From contig JBGCDW010000035.1 of NCBI GenBank assembly GCA_045105775.1, positions 26,855-90,854 of the forward strand: a stretch of DNA of 64,000 bases, in the 5' to 3' direction. The position numbers and the translations under genes are program-made. Below, one piece after another: positions 25,617 through 35,161 of this stretch (its first letter is position 1; each line of letters starts with the position of its first letter). The DNA is from Aureispira sp045105775. Its GTDB lineage: Bacteria > Bacteroidota > Bacteroidia > Chitinophagales > Saprospiraceae. The notes beneath the pieces were generated by a model, which saw only the letters and a list, made by a program, of their open reading frames with translations, ran no database searches and was not told the DNA's origin.

Positions 25617-26666
25617 TTATTTTACAGTCAAGAAATTACGTGCTACTTTTAAGCCTTCGACTTGTGCTGCTACATATTTTTGCAGGGGTTCATAAGCCCC
25701 TCGTGCATGTTTTAAAAACGCAGATGCTTGGCCATATATGGCTGGTAGTTTGAGTTTATTGATACAATAATAACCATCCAAAAAGTCTTGGATACCACCC
25801 GATACAATAATCTGCTGACACAAACAGTGCCCTTCTAACAACTCTACCAATTCATTGGTCATGTCTACCATTTCTATAGCACTATGTCCAATATTTGCTA
25901 ATTTAGTATAAATTGCACGAAACTCTGGACTTGAGCGATGTAATTCTAGCTTTGCAAAGTTAGTTCCGCCATTAGCAGCAAAATCTACTGCTGCCAAGGG
26001 CAATTTCAACAAGGCTTTTAAGCTTTCGAATCCCATTCCTTGTCCTACTTCCTTTACAATAAAATTCGTGTCTGGAAATTTATCTAGCATTCGCTTAATG
26101 GTGTCAATAGAAGGGTACTTAAATCGATCGCCCTCTGGCTGCAACCATTCCTGAAAAGGATTTACATGTATAATTAAACCATCTGCGCTCAGTTTGTCCA
26201 AAAGCGCCGTAATTAACCCTGTTTTGTTTTCATCTAGTAATTGTTCCAACTGAGCAATACCCAAATTGGCATACAAGGGCAAATCATCCCCTATGACTTC
26301 ACGCACATCAAAATCTGGCAAATACTCATCACTGGTTAATAAGCCACGACAAGAACCCAATCCCATTCCAAAACCAAACTCCTTAGCTGCTCGCGCTAAA
26401 TTGTGATTGATCTTGCTGGCGTATTCTGTTCCACCTGTCATACTCGACACCCACAAAGGTACTTGCATGGTTTTGCCCAAAAACTCAAAAGGGGCTTTAT
26501 CACTCTCTTGAGGGTGTCCTGCCAACAAAGGCTCATAATAAAAACGATTATCTATGGCCGTTAAACCTACTTGAGATTGGAAAGCTAATTCAATGTGGTC
26601 TTGCTTTCGAGAGACAGCGGTCTCGTCATTATCAACATAGGTTGCTTTTGGAGATTGGTGGTCCAT
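25617..26666 (-). CDS. fni: type 2 isopentenyl-diphosphate delta-isomerase
   Basis: This 349-residue FMN-dependent enzyme has RKQDHIELAFQSQV at the start and PLWVSSMTGGTEYASKINHN for FMN binding. LSADGLIIHVNPFQEWLQPE contains the substrate-binding N-x-x-Q-E-x-x-Q stretch, and VDFAANGGTNFAKLE and VSGGIQDFLDGYYCI complete the barrel. It converts IPP to DMAPP. It precedes the HMG-CoA reductase gene on the same strand, so both probably belong to a mevalonate-pathway unit. On the minus strand the leader has two TATTTTTG copies that fit a -7 element, but no clear -33 partner. Confidence 0.95.
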   Translation of the reverse strand: MDHQSPKATYVDNDETAVSRKQDHIELAFQSQVGLTAIDNRFYYEPLLAGHPQESDKAPFEFLGKTMQVPLWVSSMTGGTEYASKINHNLARAAKEFGFGMGLGSCRGLLTSDEYLPDFDVREVIGDDLPLYANLGIAQLEQLLDENKTGLITALLDKLSADGLIIHVNPFQEWLQPEGDRFKYPSIDTIKRMLDKFPDTNFIVKEVGQGMGFESLKALLKLPLAAVDFAANGGTNFAKLELHRSSPEFRAIYTKLANIGHSAIEMVDMTNELVELLEGHCLCQQIIVSGGIQDFLDGYYCINKLKLPAIYGQASAFLKHARGAYEPLQKYVAAQVEGLKVARNFLTVK

Positions 26667-27519
26667 AATAAATTAAGATGTTGGTATTGTTAAGGATGTT
26701 GTTACATCAAAAATACAGCAAAAATAGGGATTCTATTTACTTATGAGCTGTTTTTTTTGAGAATTAGTTTCACAAGTTTCAAGAATAAATGAAAGCAATT
26801 GTTGTGTTTTTATAATGCAAAGGGTACGTTCTCAAAAAAAGTTCTCACACAAAAACAATTCTTTTTTTATTCCATGGAGAATTCTATTTACTCCTTCCAG
26901 TCCCCTAATATCTTTACGATAAAGTGCATACAATTTCATATCAAACTGATTATCATCAATAAAGCAAATTAGTAGTTCGCTTTATTAAAAAAAGATAGAT
27001 ACAGTTTTCAGGCAAAATAATTTTAGCTAGAACACGGGTTTTAATCTTTTGTTTAGCAGTGTCAAAAGATAGACAATATATTGGTTGTCGTATGGTTTAG
27101 TTTAGTCATGCTGTGGGTTATTTATTTTATTACAAAATTCTTTCCATCTGTGCCTTATGTAGCCCTAAAGTTGTCTATTCCAAGCAATTTAACTTTTTAT
27201 TTGCTACTTAGACCCTCAAATGAGCCATTCGTATTGCTCTATCTGCTTCACTGCTTTTGGGTATTTTTAAACAACTTCAAATGTCTTAGGCTATAAAGAA
27301 AATAACTCTTGGCAGCTTTTTTAATGATTGATGCAGCGTCTATTTTCCTTATTACGATTCGTTCCATTTTGTATGGCGCAATACAATATCCTCAAACATT
27401 TTTGAGTTTTGAACAAAAAAATAGCCCTACATGGCAACTTTTTTGCAAAGATTATAGTTGTAAAACTTGCCCTACTTTGTGATTTTTTCACTAACTTGAA
27501 CTAAAAATAGACTAAAACT
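26667..27519. other. 853-nt AT-rich intergenic region
   Basis: This lies between fni (minus) and the RloA-like gene (plus). The only open frame, 27081-27296, has a TTG start and the hydrophobic, Phe/Leu-rich composition expected from AT-rich non-coding DNA. I found no repeat ends, tRNA or known motif. The right part (27453-27468) contains TATAGTTGTAAAACTT, which also occurs upstream of lutB. The large gap beside a defence gene pair may be a leftover from gene exchange. Confidence 0.4.
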
Positions 27520-28932
27520 ATGCTTATATCATTCAGTATCGAGAATTTTCTATCATTTAAGGAGCGGCATACTTTTTCTATGGTCGCAGGAATGGGTGGC
27601 AGAAACAAAGCACATCATCTCATCAAAAAAACCTCCAAGAAGGATGTTAATTTGGTCAAAACAGCCGTGTTGTATGGTGCCAATGCCTCGGGCAAATCCA
27701 ATTTGGTCAAGGCTATTCATTTTGGGCAACAGTTATTGCTCAAGGGCAATTCTGCCAATAGTTTACTGCATTTTCAGCCGTTTAAACTCGCTCAAGATAA
27801 TTTGGACAAACCCAGTTTGATGGAATTTGAAATCAAGCATAAGGGCAATTGTTATGCTTATGGTTTTTTATTTGACAAGCATCAAATAAAAGGGGAATGG
27901 CTGTATTCGATTGATAATAAGAAAAGTAAATTAATATTTGAACGCGATCACAAAAGCTTTGATATTGGTCCGCTTAAAGCCAAAAACTCTAGTAAGCAAG
28001 CACAATTCTTAGAGTTCATTGCCATGGGCACCCCTGACAATCAACTGTTCTTAACAGAGATTTATCATAGAAATGTACAAGAACACGTTAATGCCATTGA
28101 TGATTTATTGCGGGTTATTGATTGGTTCCAAAATACCTTAACCATCTGGTACCCCCACTCCAAAACTTCAAGCTTGCAATTTGAATCCCAACAAAGTGAA
28201 CGACTCATTAGCTTGTATAAAGAATTTTTGGACTATTTTGATACGGGTGTCGATGGCATTGCACTAGAGGAAATAGATTGGGATCAAACCGAATTGCCAG
28301 AACGGATCAAGGAAGAAATTAAAAACAGTCTGCTCAATCGAGGCACAGACAAAGCAACGGCCATTATTGATAATCCCATCAAAAATATTCGTTATGTTTT
28401 CTCTAAGAATGCTTATGACCAAATCACGGTGTCCAAACTGATGACCAAGCACAAAATGGACGGTGCAGCAGGGGGTATGAGTTACTTTGACTTGCACGAA
28501 GAATCGGACGGCACCCAACGAATCATGGATTTTATTCCTATGCTTATTGATTTGTTTGCAGGGGACAATGTGTTTATTGTAGATGAAATGGAGCGCAGTT
28601 TGCATCCCAATTTGATGTACGAATTATTAGAATTGTTTCTAAAACATTCTACAGGTGTACAGAGTCAACTGATTTTGGCAAGTCATGCGACCAACTTACT
28701 TACCCAAGATTTGCTGCGAAAAGATGAAATTTGGTTTGTCCAAAAAGATCAATCGGGTGCTTCTTCCATTTATTCTTTAGAAGAGTACAATATCCGTTTT
28801 GACAAAAAAATTCGCAAAGATTACTTACTCGGACGCTACCAAGCCATTCCACAATTTGGCAATCCTTATAAACTTACCAAGGTAGTCCATTCTGATATAC
28901 CAGACGCTCAACCTGTACCACATGAAGTTTAG
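27520..28932 (+). CDS. RloA/AbiLi-like defence ATPase (AAA_21 family)
   Basis: This 470-residue protein starts MLISFSIENFLSFKERHTF, the start typical of OLD/RloA-type ABC-like ATPases. The Walker A motif is GANASGKS at 53-60, and the Walker B region is VFIVDEMERSLHPNL near residue 350. QLILASHATNLLTQDLLRKD reads as the switch histidine segment. Such ATPases sense phage and control a partner nuclease or effector. The stop codon overlaps the start of the RloB-like gene by 11 nt, so the two are translationally coupled. The pair is the two-gene form called RloAB or AbiL. The neighbours on both sides are ordinary genes on the opposite strand, which suggests insertion as a cassette. Confidence 0.88.
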   Translation: MLISFSIENFLSFKERHTFSMVAGMGGRNKAHHLIKKTSKKDVNLVKTAVLYGANASGKSNLVKAIHFGQQLLLKGNSANSLLHFQPFKLAQDNLDKPSLMEFEIKHKGNCYAYGFLFDKHQIKGEWLYSIDNKKSKLIFERDHKSFDIGPLKAKNSSKQAQFLEFIAMGTPDNQLFLTEIYHRNVQEHVNAIDDLLRVIDWFQNTLTIWYPHSKTSSLQFESQQSERLISLYKEFLDYFDTGVDGIALEEIDWDQTELPERIKEEIKNSLLNRGTDKATAIIDNPIKNIRYVFSKNAYDQITVSKLMTKHKMDGAAGGMSYFDLHEESDGTQRIMDFIPMLIDLFAGDNVFIVDEMERSLHPNLMYELLELFLKHSTGVQSQLILASHATNLLTQDLLRKDEIWFVQKDQSGASSIYSLEEYNIRFDKKIRKDYLLGRYQAIPQFGNPYKLTKVVHSDIPDAQPVPHEV

Positions 28933-29563
28933 AGATACCAACAGGGGTATTGGTCGTCGAAAACGCTTGACCAGAAATCCTGAAAAGTTATATATACTGG
29001 CCTATGAAGGCAATGAAACAGAACCACAATATTATCATGCGCTCAAGGAACAATTGCGCCACAAGGAGGGAATTATTAAAATATTATCGCTCCAACGGCC
29101 TCGTCTAATGACCTTAAGTGCGCCCAAATATGTATTTCAACAACTAAAAAACTACAAGAGCAATCACCCTACTACGACTGAGGATGAATTTTGGATGATT
29201 ATAGATCGGGATCGCTGGAAACTGGAAGAATGGCTGGAAAAATGTCGCTTAGAAAAAAACTTCTTTGTGGCATTGACCAATCCTTGTTTTGAATTTTGGC
29301 TCTTACTGCACCTGTTTGATGTGACTGCGTTTACAGAAGAAGAATTGCTTCTTAATAAAAAACTAACCAAGAAGAAGCGTTTTATTGACCAGTATTTGAA
29401 CAAACACCTAGAAGAAGGTTATCAAAAAAATGACCTTCAGCCAGAGCGTTTTTTGCCTCATATTGCTAGGGCTATTGAACAAGCCAAGCATTTTGAGGGC
29501 AATGATTTGCTCACAGAATTGGGTTCTGATAATTACAAGTTGATTGAAAAATTGTTGGCTTAG
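28922..29563 (+). CDS. RloB/AbiLii-like partner of the defence ATPase
   Basis: This 213-residue protein belongs to the RloB family. It has YILAYEGNETEPQYYHAL near the start, WMIIDRDRW with the acidic pair around residue 90, and the signature NPCFEFWLLLHLFD around residue 120. The acidic residues are arranged as in Toprim-like nucleases, and RloB is thought to be the toxic effector of the pair. A basic start (RDTNRGIGRRKRLTRN) is usual in the family. The ATG overlaps the end of the ATPase gene. The stop lies 3 nt from the end of the convergent ABC permease gene. Confidence 0.9.
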   Translation: MKFRDTNRGIGRRKRLTRNPEKLYILAYEGNETEPQYYHALKEQLRHKEGIIKILSLQRPRLMTLSAPKYVFQQLKNYKSNHPTTTEDEFWMIIDRDRWKLEEWLEKCRLEKNFFVALTNPCFEFWLLLHLFDVTAFTEEELLLNKKLTKKKRFIDQYLNKHLEEGYQKNDLQPERFLPHIARAIEQAKHFEGNDLLTELGSDNYKLIEKLLA

Positions 29564-29566
29564 TGC

Positions 29567-30808
29567 TTACTCATAACGCAGGGCCTCAATAGGATCTAAA
29601 CGAGAAGCTTTGACGGCAGGATACAGCCCCGACAAAATGCCTACAATAAAACACAGGGTAAATCCAAGTGCAATCCAAGCCCAAGGAATCACAAAAGCCC
29701 CCCCTACAATAATGGTCACGATATTACCCGCCAATATCCCCAAAATAATTCCTACCAGTCCCCCCATTTGACAAATCACAATCGCTTCTACCAGAAATTG
29801 CACTAAAATAGTACGTCTGGTAGCTCCTAAGGATTTGGTAATGCCTATCTCTCGCGTGCGCTCGGTCACCGAAACCAACATAATGTTCATAAGCCCAATG
29901 GCTGCTCCCAATAATGTAATTAATCCAATAAAAATAGCGGCTAATTGCAAAGTGGCAGTATTGTCTACAATCAAAGAGATGAGGCCATCACTTTTTTCTA
30001 ATTCAAAATCAGACTCTTCGCCCAATGCTGTGCGCCTGATTTGGCGAAATAGTCCTTCAGCAGCAGCCATTGCAGGGTCGATGTTCAATGCATCCGTCAC
30101 CATTACCGACAAGTTATAAGAATCGGTTTGCGAGCCAAAATATTTGCGTAGGGTTTGTAGTGGAATAATCACCAATTGATCGCCATTGAAGGAGACACTA
30201 GAGCCTTTTTCTTCTAATAATCCTATGACGGTAAATTTGATGTTCCGAATGGCAATACTTTTGCCTAAAATAGTGGTAGGAGGCCAATTGGGAAACAAAC
30301 GGTTTCGGATATCCGAGCCAATAAGGACTAGGTTTCGGCCTTCCTCGGCCTCCAATGCCGTTACGTTTCTTCCTGCCAATAATTTGTAGCCTGCTACACG
30401 CAGGTATGTTTCATCCGCTCCATATACGGTTGTAGTCGGATCGGTTTCTGTTTTATCATGTTTGACCACCGCACTCACTGTCCCCAAAGCCGAAAGGGAT
30501 ACCAATGCTGGATAATCGTAGCGTTTTTTGAAACGACTGGCTTGTTCAAAAGTGATTTTTTCGCCCACTTTGCGTCTACGTCCTCGTCTGCCCCCCCCTA
30601 TACCTGTTCCTTTTCGGATAACATTAAAGGTGTTTGTTCCCATACTCGCCAAGTTATTGGTCAGAGAGCTTTTGATGGCATCAATAGAGGTGAGGATTCC
30701 AACCAAGGCCATGATCCCAAACGCAATAATAAGCAAGGTAAGTACAGCACGCAATAAATTGGCGCGAATGGCATTGAAGGCAATGGTTATATTTTCGGCA
30801 AGAGTCAT
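29567..30808 (-). CDS. MacB/FtsX-type ABC transporter permease
   Basis: This 413-residue protein has an N-terminal membrane helix (LLRAVLTLLIIAFGIMALVG). A periplasmic MacB-type domain occupies about 45-270, and three C-terminal membrane helices carry the FtsX-like core (GAAIGLMNIMLVSVTERTRE, GITKSLGATRR, GLYPAVKASRLDPIEALRYE). It should work with a separate ATPase and a periplasmic adaptor in export or in mechanical coupling; neither partner gene is adjacent. An unusually basic stretch, GIGGGRRGRRRKVGEK, lies after the first helix and is presumably a flexible periplasmic loop. Confidence 0.92.
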   Translation of the reverse strand: MTLAENITIAFNAIRANLLRAVLTLLIIAFGIMALVGILTSIDAIKSSLTNNLASMGTNTFNVIRKGTGIGGGRRGRRRKVGEKITFEQASRFKKRYDYPALVSLSALGTVSAVVKHDKTETDPTTTVYGADETYLRVAGYKLLAGRNVTALEAEEGRNLVLIGSDIRNRLFPNWPPTTILGKSIAIRNIKFTVIGLLEEKGSSVSFNGDQLVIIPLQTLRKYFGSQTDSYNLSVMVTDALNIDPAMAAAEGLFRQIRRTALGEESDFELEKSDGLISLIVDNTATLQLAAIFIGLITLLGAAIGLMNIMLVSVTERTREIGITKSLGATRRTILVQFLVEAIVICQMGGLVGIILGILAGNIVTIIVGGAFVIPWAWIALGFTLCFIVGILSGLYPAVKASRLDPIEALRYE

Positions 30809-30924
30809 ACTGCTTTAATCACTTCTACTGTCTACTGGCGGGCACAGCACTGGTTTAAAATAAAGTACTAAACTACACTTTTTGGGGCACAAGGCTTCTA
30901 ACTATTCGACCAAGTACCTTCTTT

Positions 30925-32703
30925 TTATTGAGCAATGGTTTGAAGGGCTTTTTCTAAGCTGCGAAACTTAAATTCTAAGCCTATAGTTTTGTCTGCTAAT
31001 GAAACACCATTTCTGCCAATCGGTTGCAAGGCCAATAGGAATTCACCCTCTTGCTCTACTACGGCCAATATTTCGCCTTGTTGGGAAGCATCAATTCCTG
31101 CAAAAACTAAGCGACCATCTTCTTGGGGGACTCCACTAAATACTTGTCCATCTTGTTGGTGATAATAGGCCGTAATTTTATAAGGAGAGATAGTACTTTG
31201 TGCAAAAAAACGAGCATTGTTAGTTGTTCTTGCTTGATGTTGTCCTAGTGCGACCCATCCCAACTCTTCGCCCCTAATCCAATAACCCAAATCCGCTTCT
31301 TGTGATGCCGTTTCCACCGTCGCCAAGTACTGGTGCAATTGCTCATACGTCGTATCCGAATAAGCCGCCTTCAAAAGTTGTTCATACTGTTGCAAAGCTA
31401 AACAACGATCTTCTGCCATAATGGTTTCAGGGGCTACGCCTTCCAAACGAGCCTGGCGGGCGCGCTGTTCTATGGCTTGGATATAATTGGTTTGTAGCTC
31501 GTGGCGTTTTTGGTTGTATTGTCCTAATGCTTTGTAGTAATTCTCCTCCAATACTTTGTTTTTGTCTTGTGCCTTTCTGCGAATTTTCTCGCGTGTAACA
31601 AGTAATAAACTTTTTTCGTTGTTCAATTGGAAAGCGCGTTGTTTTTGCTGTGGTGTCCAAACTTCTTTTTTACCGTTTTTGCTGTAACGCAATGCTTCTA
31701 ATGGTTGAAAGCGTTCTTCTAAGGCTGCTATTGCGGCATCTTGTAGAGAAGTTGCTTCCTGAAGCTTGATGTAAGCGGGTCGTTGGGGCGCAGCACCATA
31801 ATCGGGTATATGAATAGCATCATTGCCCATATTGGTACAGGGTATTTTAGCATTCTTATAATAATCGCCTAAATACAAAGCGGTAGCACTGTTCTGCTTA
31901 GGTTGTTGCCATTGCTGTTCTTGCTGTTGCCACAATTTCCATTGTTGAGGTTGTGGGTGTTGATTTGGCATAACGATAGTAATAGGATAACGCAAAGAAG
32001 AAGGGAGTAAAGCCCCCTCTTGGGTAGCTTGCAAATGCACCATTTTGTGTGCGAGCAGTTGGGTTTCTGAGGTACTTGTTGCTAAACCATTCCACCAATT
32101 TTGGCGACTGTTGGTGAGCACCTTTAAGGTTAATTGTACGGGGCTGTTATAGGCAGTGACCAGCGTATGAGCTGGTAGATAAATTAAAATACCCTCTTGA
32201 CTTTGTATAAAATTATCTTCTGTGGGGTTTACCCAAAAGCTTTCCTGTTCTCCTTTCGTTTGTTGGTATAAGAATTCTTTATTGCGTTGGGTATAGCTAT
32301 TTCTGGGTCTGGTTCCATCCCCTTTTTCCAAGGAGAGATTGGCACAAGCCGTACACACCTCTATAGTAGCATCACACACTATGTTCTGAATATGTAATTG
32401 GGACAAGGGCACGCCTTCTCTTTCTAAACATTGTTGGATTAGATAGGCTCTCCGACGCGAAAGCTGCTCATTGGTATCGCCTTGCTTGGCATCATGCGCA
32501 TAAGCAATTACTCTAATTTTGGAAAGTCCCAACGCTCTAGAGCGTTTGACCAATGCTTTGATACTATCCAATTGAATCAATGAAATAGCAGTTTGTCCTG
32601 TATCAAACTCTACTTGATATTGAGGCGTTTGCCCCTTTAGCGATTGGCTTATTGTTGTTATAAGAATAACTATCAGTAATAGATGCTGCATGTAGTTGAT
32701 CAT
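30925..32703 (-). CDS. exported protein with N-terminal OmpA-like domain
   Basis: From the ATG at 32703 this is a protein of about 592 residues that starts MINYMQHLLLIVILITTISQ, a good signal peptide. A longer frame to 32799 would place 32 non-signal residues before it, so I reject that start. The mature N-terminus is an OmpA-like peptidoglycan-binding domain: YQVEFDTGQTAISLIQLDSI, IRVIAYAHDAKQGDTNEQLS and RRRAYLIQQCLEREGV. The rest contains a beta-rich part and a helical, Gln/Arg/Glu-rich middle, with no domain I can name. The OmpA domain at the front instead of the end is unusual. It probably tethers the protein to the cell wall in the periplasm. Confidence 0.75.
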   Translation of the reverse strand: MINYMQHLLLIVILITTISQSLKGQTPQYQVEFDTGQTAISLIQLDSIKALVKRSRALGLSKIRVIAYAHDAKQGDTNEQLSRRRAYLIQQCLEREGVPLSQLHIQNIVCDATIEVCTACANLSLEKGDGTRPRNSYTQRNKEFLYQQTKGEQESFWVNPTEDNFIQSQEGILIYLPAHTLVTAYNSPVQLTLKVLTNSRQNWWNGLATSTSETQLLAHKMVHLQATQEGALLPSSLRYPITIVMPNQHPQPQQWKLWQQQEQQWQQPKQNSATALYLGDYYKNAKIPCTNMGNDAIHIPDYGAAPQRPAYIKLQEATSLQDAAIAALEERFQPLEALRYSKNGKKEVWTPQQKQRAFQLNNEKSLLLVTREKIRRKAQDKNKVLEENYYKALGQYNQKRHELQTNYIQAIEQRARQARLEGVAPETIMAEDRCLALQQYEQLLKAAYSDTTYEQLHQYLATVETASQEADLGYWIRGEELGWVALGQHQARTTNNARFFAQSTISPYKITAYYHQQDGQVFSGVPQEDGRLVFAGIDASQQGEILAVVEQEGEFLLALQPIGRNGVSLADKTIGLEFKFRSLEKALQTIAQ

Positions 32704-32911
32704 TGTATAGTTGTTGGGGTTGTAGATTTCATTCCGCAAAGATACAGCTATTTGTATAGCTATTGTTGTCTTGAGCGCGTCTTTGTGTTCCTTTAACAAC
32801 TTTGAAAAACATTATTATGGCTATCAGTATGCCAATAAAATCCTAGATTCAATGTATTTTGAGTCTTAAAGTTGTTCATTCACTTCATTTCTCACTTATC
32901 TTTCAATTTTT

Positions 32912-34120
32912 ATGATTTGTAAATATACCTTCTTGCTGCTTCTACTAATAATGAGTGGTGTAGAGCTACAAGCCCAAAACTGCCCTACTAGTATTGCTGG
33001 ACAATTATCCAATGTTAGAGGGATGGTTGTGGTTACGGATACCACGCCCACACCCGTTTATACCGTTATGCCTACAGGGCTTCCCAATACAGAGTTTTTT
33101 ATTTTGCGGCAGGATACGATAGCAGCCGATGGTTTTGGCCCTCCAATTATAACTTCGAGTTTAGATGGCCGTATTGTTCCTAGTGACTTTGGGTTTGGAG
33201 CGTGTCAAGAGCTTTGTGTGATTCCTTTTTCTTATAATTTGTCTCAAGTACAATTGGTGGTAGATTCCTTGCTCAATGGGATTTATTTAGGGAGTACCAC
33301 GTGTTGTACTGCTGCTGGTACTTTCTTTGTTGGATTGTGTGATTCACTCAATAATCGTGGTATTTCTTCGGGGGCTGATATTCAGAATCTAAATGATGTC
33401 ATTGCCTTTACCGATGTGTTTGCCAATACAGGCGGGGACGCGCCCTCTCTTCCTCAATTGATTGCTACAATTAGTCAACTCAATAACTTTATTGGTTTGT
33501 TTGGCAATTGCTCGGCTGGGGTAGCTTCGATTTGTTATCAAGTTTCGCCACTTCCTACAGCCATGGATTGTTATCAAGTTGTTTTGCCCAATGCAGCTAC
33601 CCTCATTCTGGCCAGTCCCGATACATTGGTAACTGTAACAAGTGGTTCTTATCAATTATTTGCTTCTTATTTACCAAATTCTTCTACAGAATCTATTGTG
33701 TGGAGTGTGGGACAGCCTGATTTGGGATGTACAGTCAATACTATGGGGATGTTGCAAACAAGCACTAGCCCAGGTACGGTTTGGCTTATTGCTACAGGCA
33801 CTAGAGGTTGTCAGGCTGATAGTGTTTTGGTGCAAGTTAGTGCGCCTATTGGCATTCACCGTATCCATGATAATCAACTGACGATAAAGGCAAGTCCTAT
33901 TCCTTTTAAGCAGCAATTATCGGTTGAATTAGAAGTGGCTGCAGGAAATTATCAATTGCAACTTTTGGATGCTTTGGGGCGGGTGGTATATACCGCCAAC
34001 AAAATACTAGATGCCGGACAACATCAATGGTCGTTGCCTACCCATCAACTTTCTAGGGGAAGTTATATTTTACACATTAAAAGCGAAAAAAAGCAAGGAA
34101 TATTGACCGTTATTAAGTAG
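32912..34120 (+). CDS. secreted cargo protein with T9SS sorting domain
   Basis: This 402-residue protein has a signal peptide (YTFLLLLLIMSGVELQAQ). A Cys-containing beta-rich body follows, with the pairs CCTAAG and GNCSAGVASICYQ. It then has an Ig-like segment of the SPDTLVTVTSGSYQLFASY type, which ends in a T9SS type A sorting domain (IKASPIPFKQQLSVEL, LLDALGRVVYTAN, LSRGSYILHIKSEKKQG). I do not recognise the body. It is exported and probably displayed on the surface. The stop lies 2 nt before the end of the convergent membrane-protein gene and no terminator separates them. Confidence 0.85.
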   Translation: MICKYTFLLLLLIMSGVELQAQNCPTSIAGQLSNVRGMVVVTDTTPTPVYTVMPTGLPNTEFFILRQDTIAADGFGPPIITSSLDGRIVPSDFGFGACQELCVIPFSYNLSQVQLVVDSLLNGIYLGSTTCCTAAGTFFVGLCDSLNNRGISSGADIQNLNDVIAFTDVFANTGGDAPSLPQLIATISQLNNFIGLFGNCSAGVASICYQVSPLPTAMDCYQVVLPNAATLILASPDTLVTVTSGSYQLFASYLPNSSTESIVWSVGQPDLGCTVNTMGMLQTSTSPGTVWLIATGTRGCQADSVLVQVSAPIGIHRIHDNQLTIKASPIPFKQQLSVELEVAAGNYQLQLLDALGRVVYTANKILDAGQHQWSLPTHQLSRGSYILHIKSEKKQGILTVIK

Positions 34121-34122
34121 TC

Positions 34123-35121
34123 TTAAAAATATGCTACTACTAATTCTATATAAAAATAACACTCCAGCACTACTGCACAACCGACTAAAGCGAGGAAAAA
34201 TTGTATAAGTGCTGGGGGTTGTTTTTTTATGCTTTGATCTATTCCCATTATGATCCAATACAAAAAACCAATGACCATTGGGCTGTAATACCACAAGGGT
34301 TGTGCGCCTCCAAAAAACAGATCAAAAGTAAGCGCATTGTCGCCAAAAAGTTGAAAAACGACCCAATTCACCCCAAAAAACAGGATTTGCAGGATTAAAC
34401 TGGCTAAAAACACCACTAACAAGCCTCTGTCTTCGGCGTTCTCTCCCTCTTTTTCCTGAAACAACAACAACAAATACAGTGGAGCAAAGGCATGTAGCAA
34501 AAAGGCAATTTTAGCATCCTTAACCAGTAAAGGGATCTGAAAAATGAACCCCTCTAATTGAGCAATTGGATTGGTTTTTAGAACAACTATAGAGAGGGTG
34601 GCAAAGCAGAGAGTAAAGAATACAGCAATTCCTTTTCTTTCTATTTTTATACAATAATTTAACCATACCAAGGCCATCATCAACCAAACCCAAAACCAAC
34701 CGCCTAAATTAAGCGCTTGAAAGAGGAGCGATAAATTGCTTACAACTAGAGCCGCACAGGAGATCATTAGCAATGGAAAAAAAATAAAGCCCATGATGTT
34801 GCCCTCCATTCCATTGAAATAAACAATTAAGGTTAAGGCGGTAACACACCAAACAGGAATAGAAAAAAAGTAACTGTTGGGCAAAAAGACCGTTAGAAGG
34901 TCTATATCCAGAGGGGTTGCCCAATCGACAATAGCTGCTCCCAGAAAAAGAACAGCTATATAAATGATACAATAAATAAGATAAGGACTTCCATTTAGCC
35001 GATATACATTGGTTCCTGTCTTGGTAAAAAACTGGTTTTTTATGCCAAAATTGGCAAATAAGAACAGCAACAAGCAAAAGGGGTTCAAAAGTAAATTAAG
35101 AATGGATATACCTAGAGACAT
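34123..35121 (-). CDS. polytopic membrane protein of unknown family
   Basis: This 332-residue protein consists almost entirely of hydrophobic helices; I count nine or ten. Loops carry few charges apart from a short acidic/basic one (FQEKEGENAEDRG). It has no motif of a transporter, polymerase or exosortase that I can see. It is followed 40 nt upstream (in gene order) by prfA on the same strand, so the two may share a transcript, but the link is probably accidental. Similar orphan membrane proteins of this size are common in Bacteroidota. Confidence 0.8.
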   Translation of the reverse strand: MSLGISILNLLLNPFCLLLFLFANFGIKNQFFTKTGTNVYRLNGSPYLIYCIIYIAVLFLGAAIVDWATPLDIDLLTVFLPNSYFFSIPVWCVTALTLIVYFNGMEGNIMGFIFFPLLMISCAALVVSNLSLLFQALNLGGWFWVWLMMALVWLNYCIKIERKGIAVFFTLCFATLSIVVLKTNPIAQLEGFIFQIPLLVKDAKIAFLLHAFAPLYLLLLFQEKEGENAEDRGLLVVFLASLILQILFFGVNWVVFQLFGDNALTFDLFFGGAQPLWYYSPMVIGFLYWIIMGIDQSIKKQPPALIQFFLALVGCAVVLECYFYIELVVAYF

Positions 35122-35161
35122 TTGCTTTTTTTTGAACTATTGTTTTACAGAAATGCTTCCC

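Noticed and set aside
27081..27296. 71-codon hydrophobic open frame in the gap between fni and the RloA-like gene
   Set aside because: TTG start, Phe/Leu-rich composition expected from AT-rich DNA, no motif and no promoter or terminator around it.
30925..32799. Longer N-terminus of the OmpA-like protein
   Set aside because: The extra 32 residues are charged and would bury the signal peptide; the ATG at 32703 gives a normal export signal.
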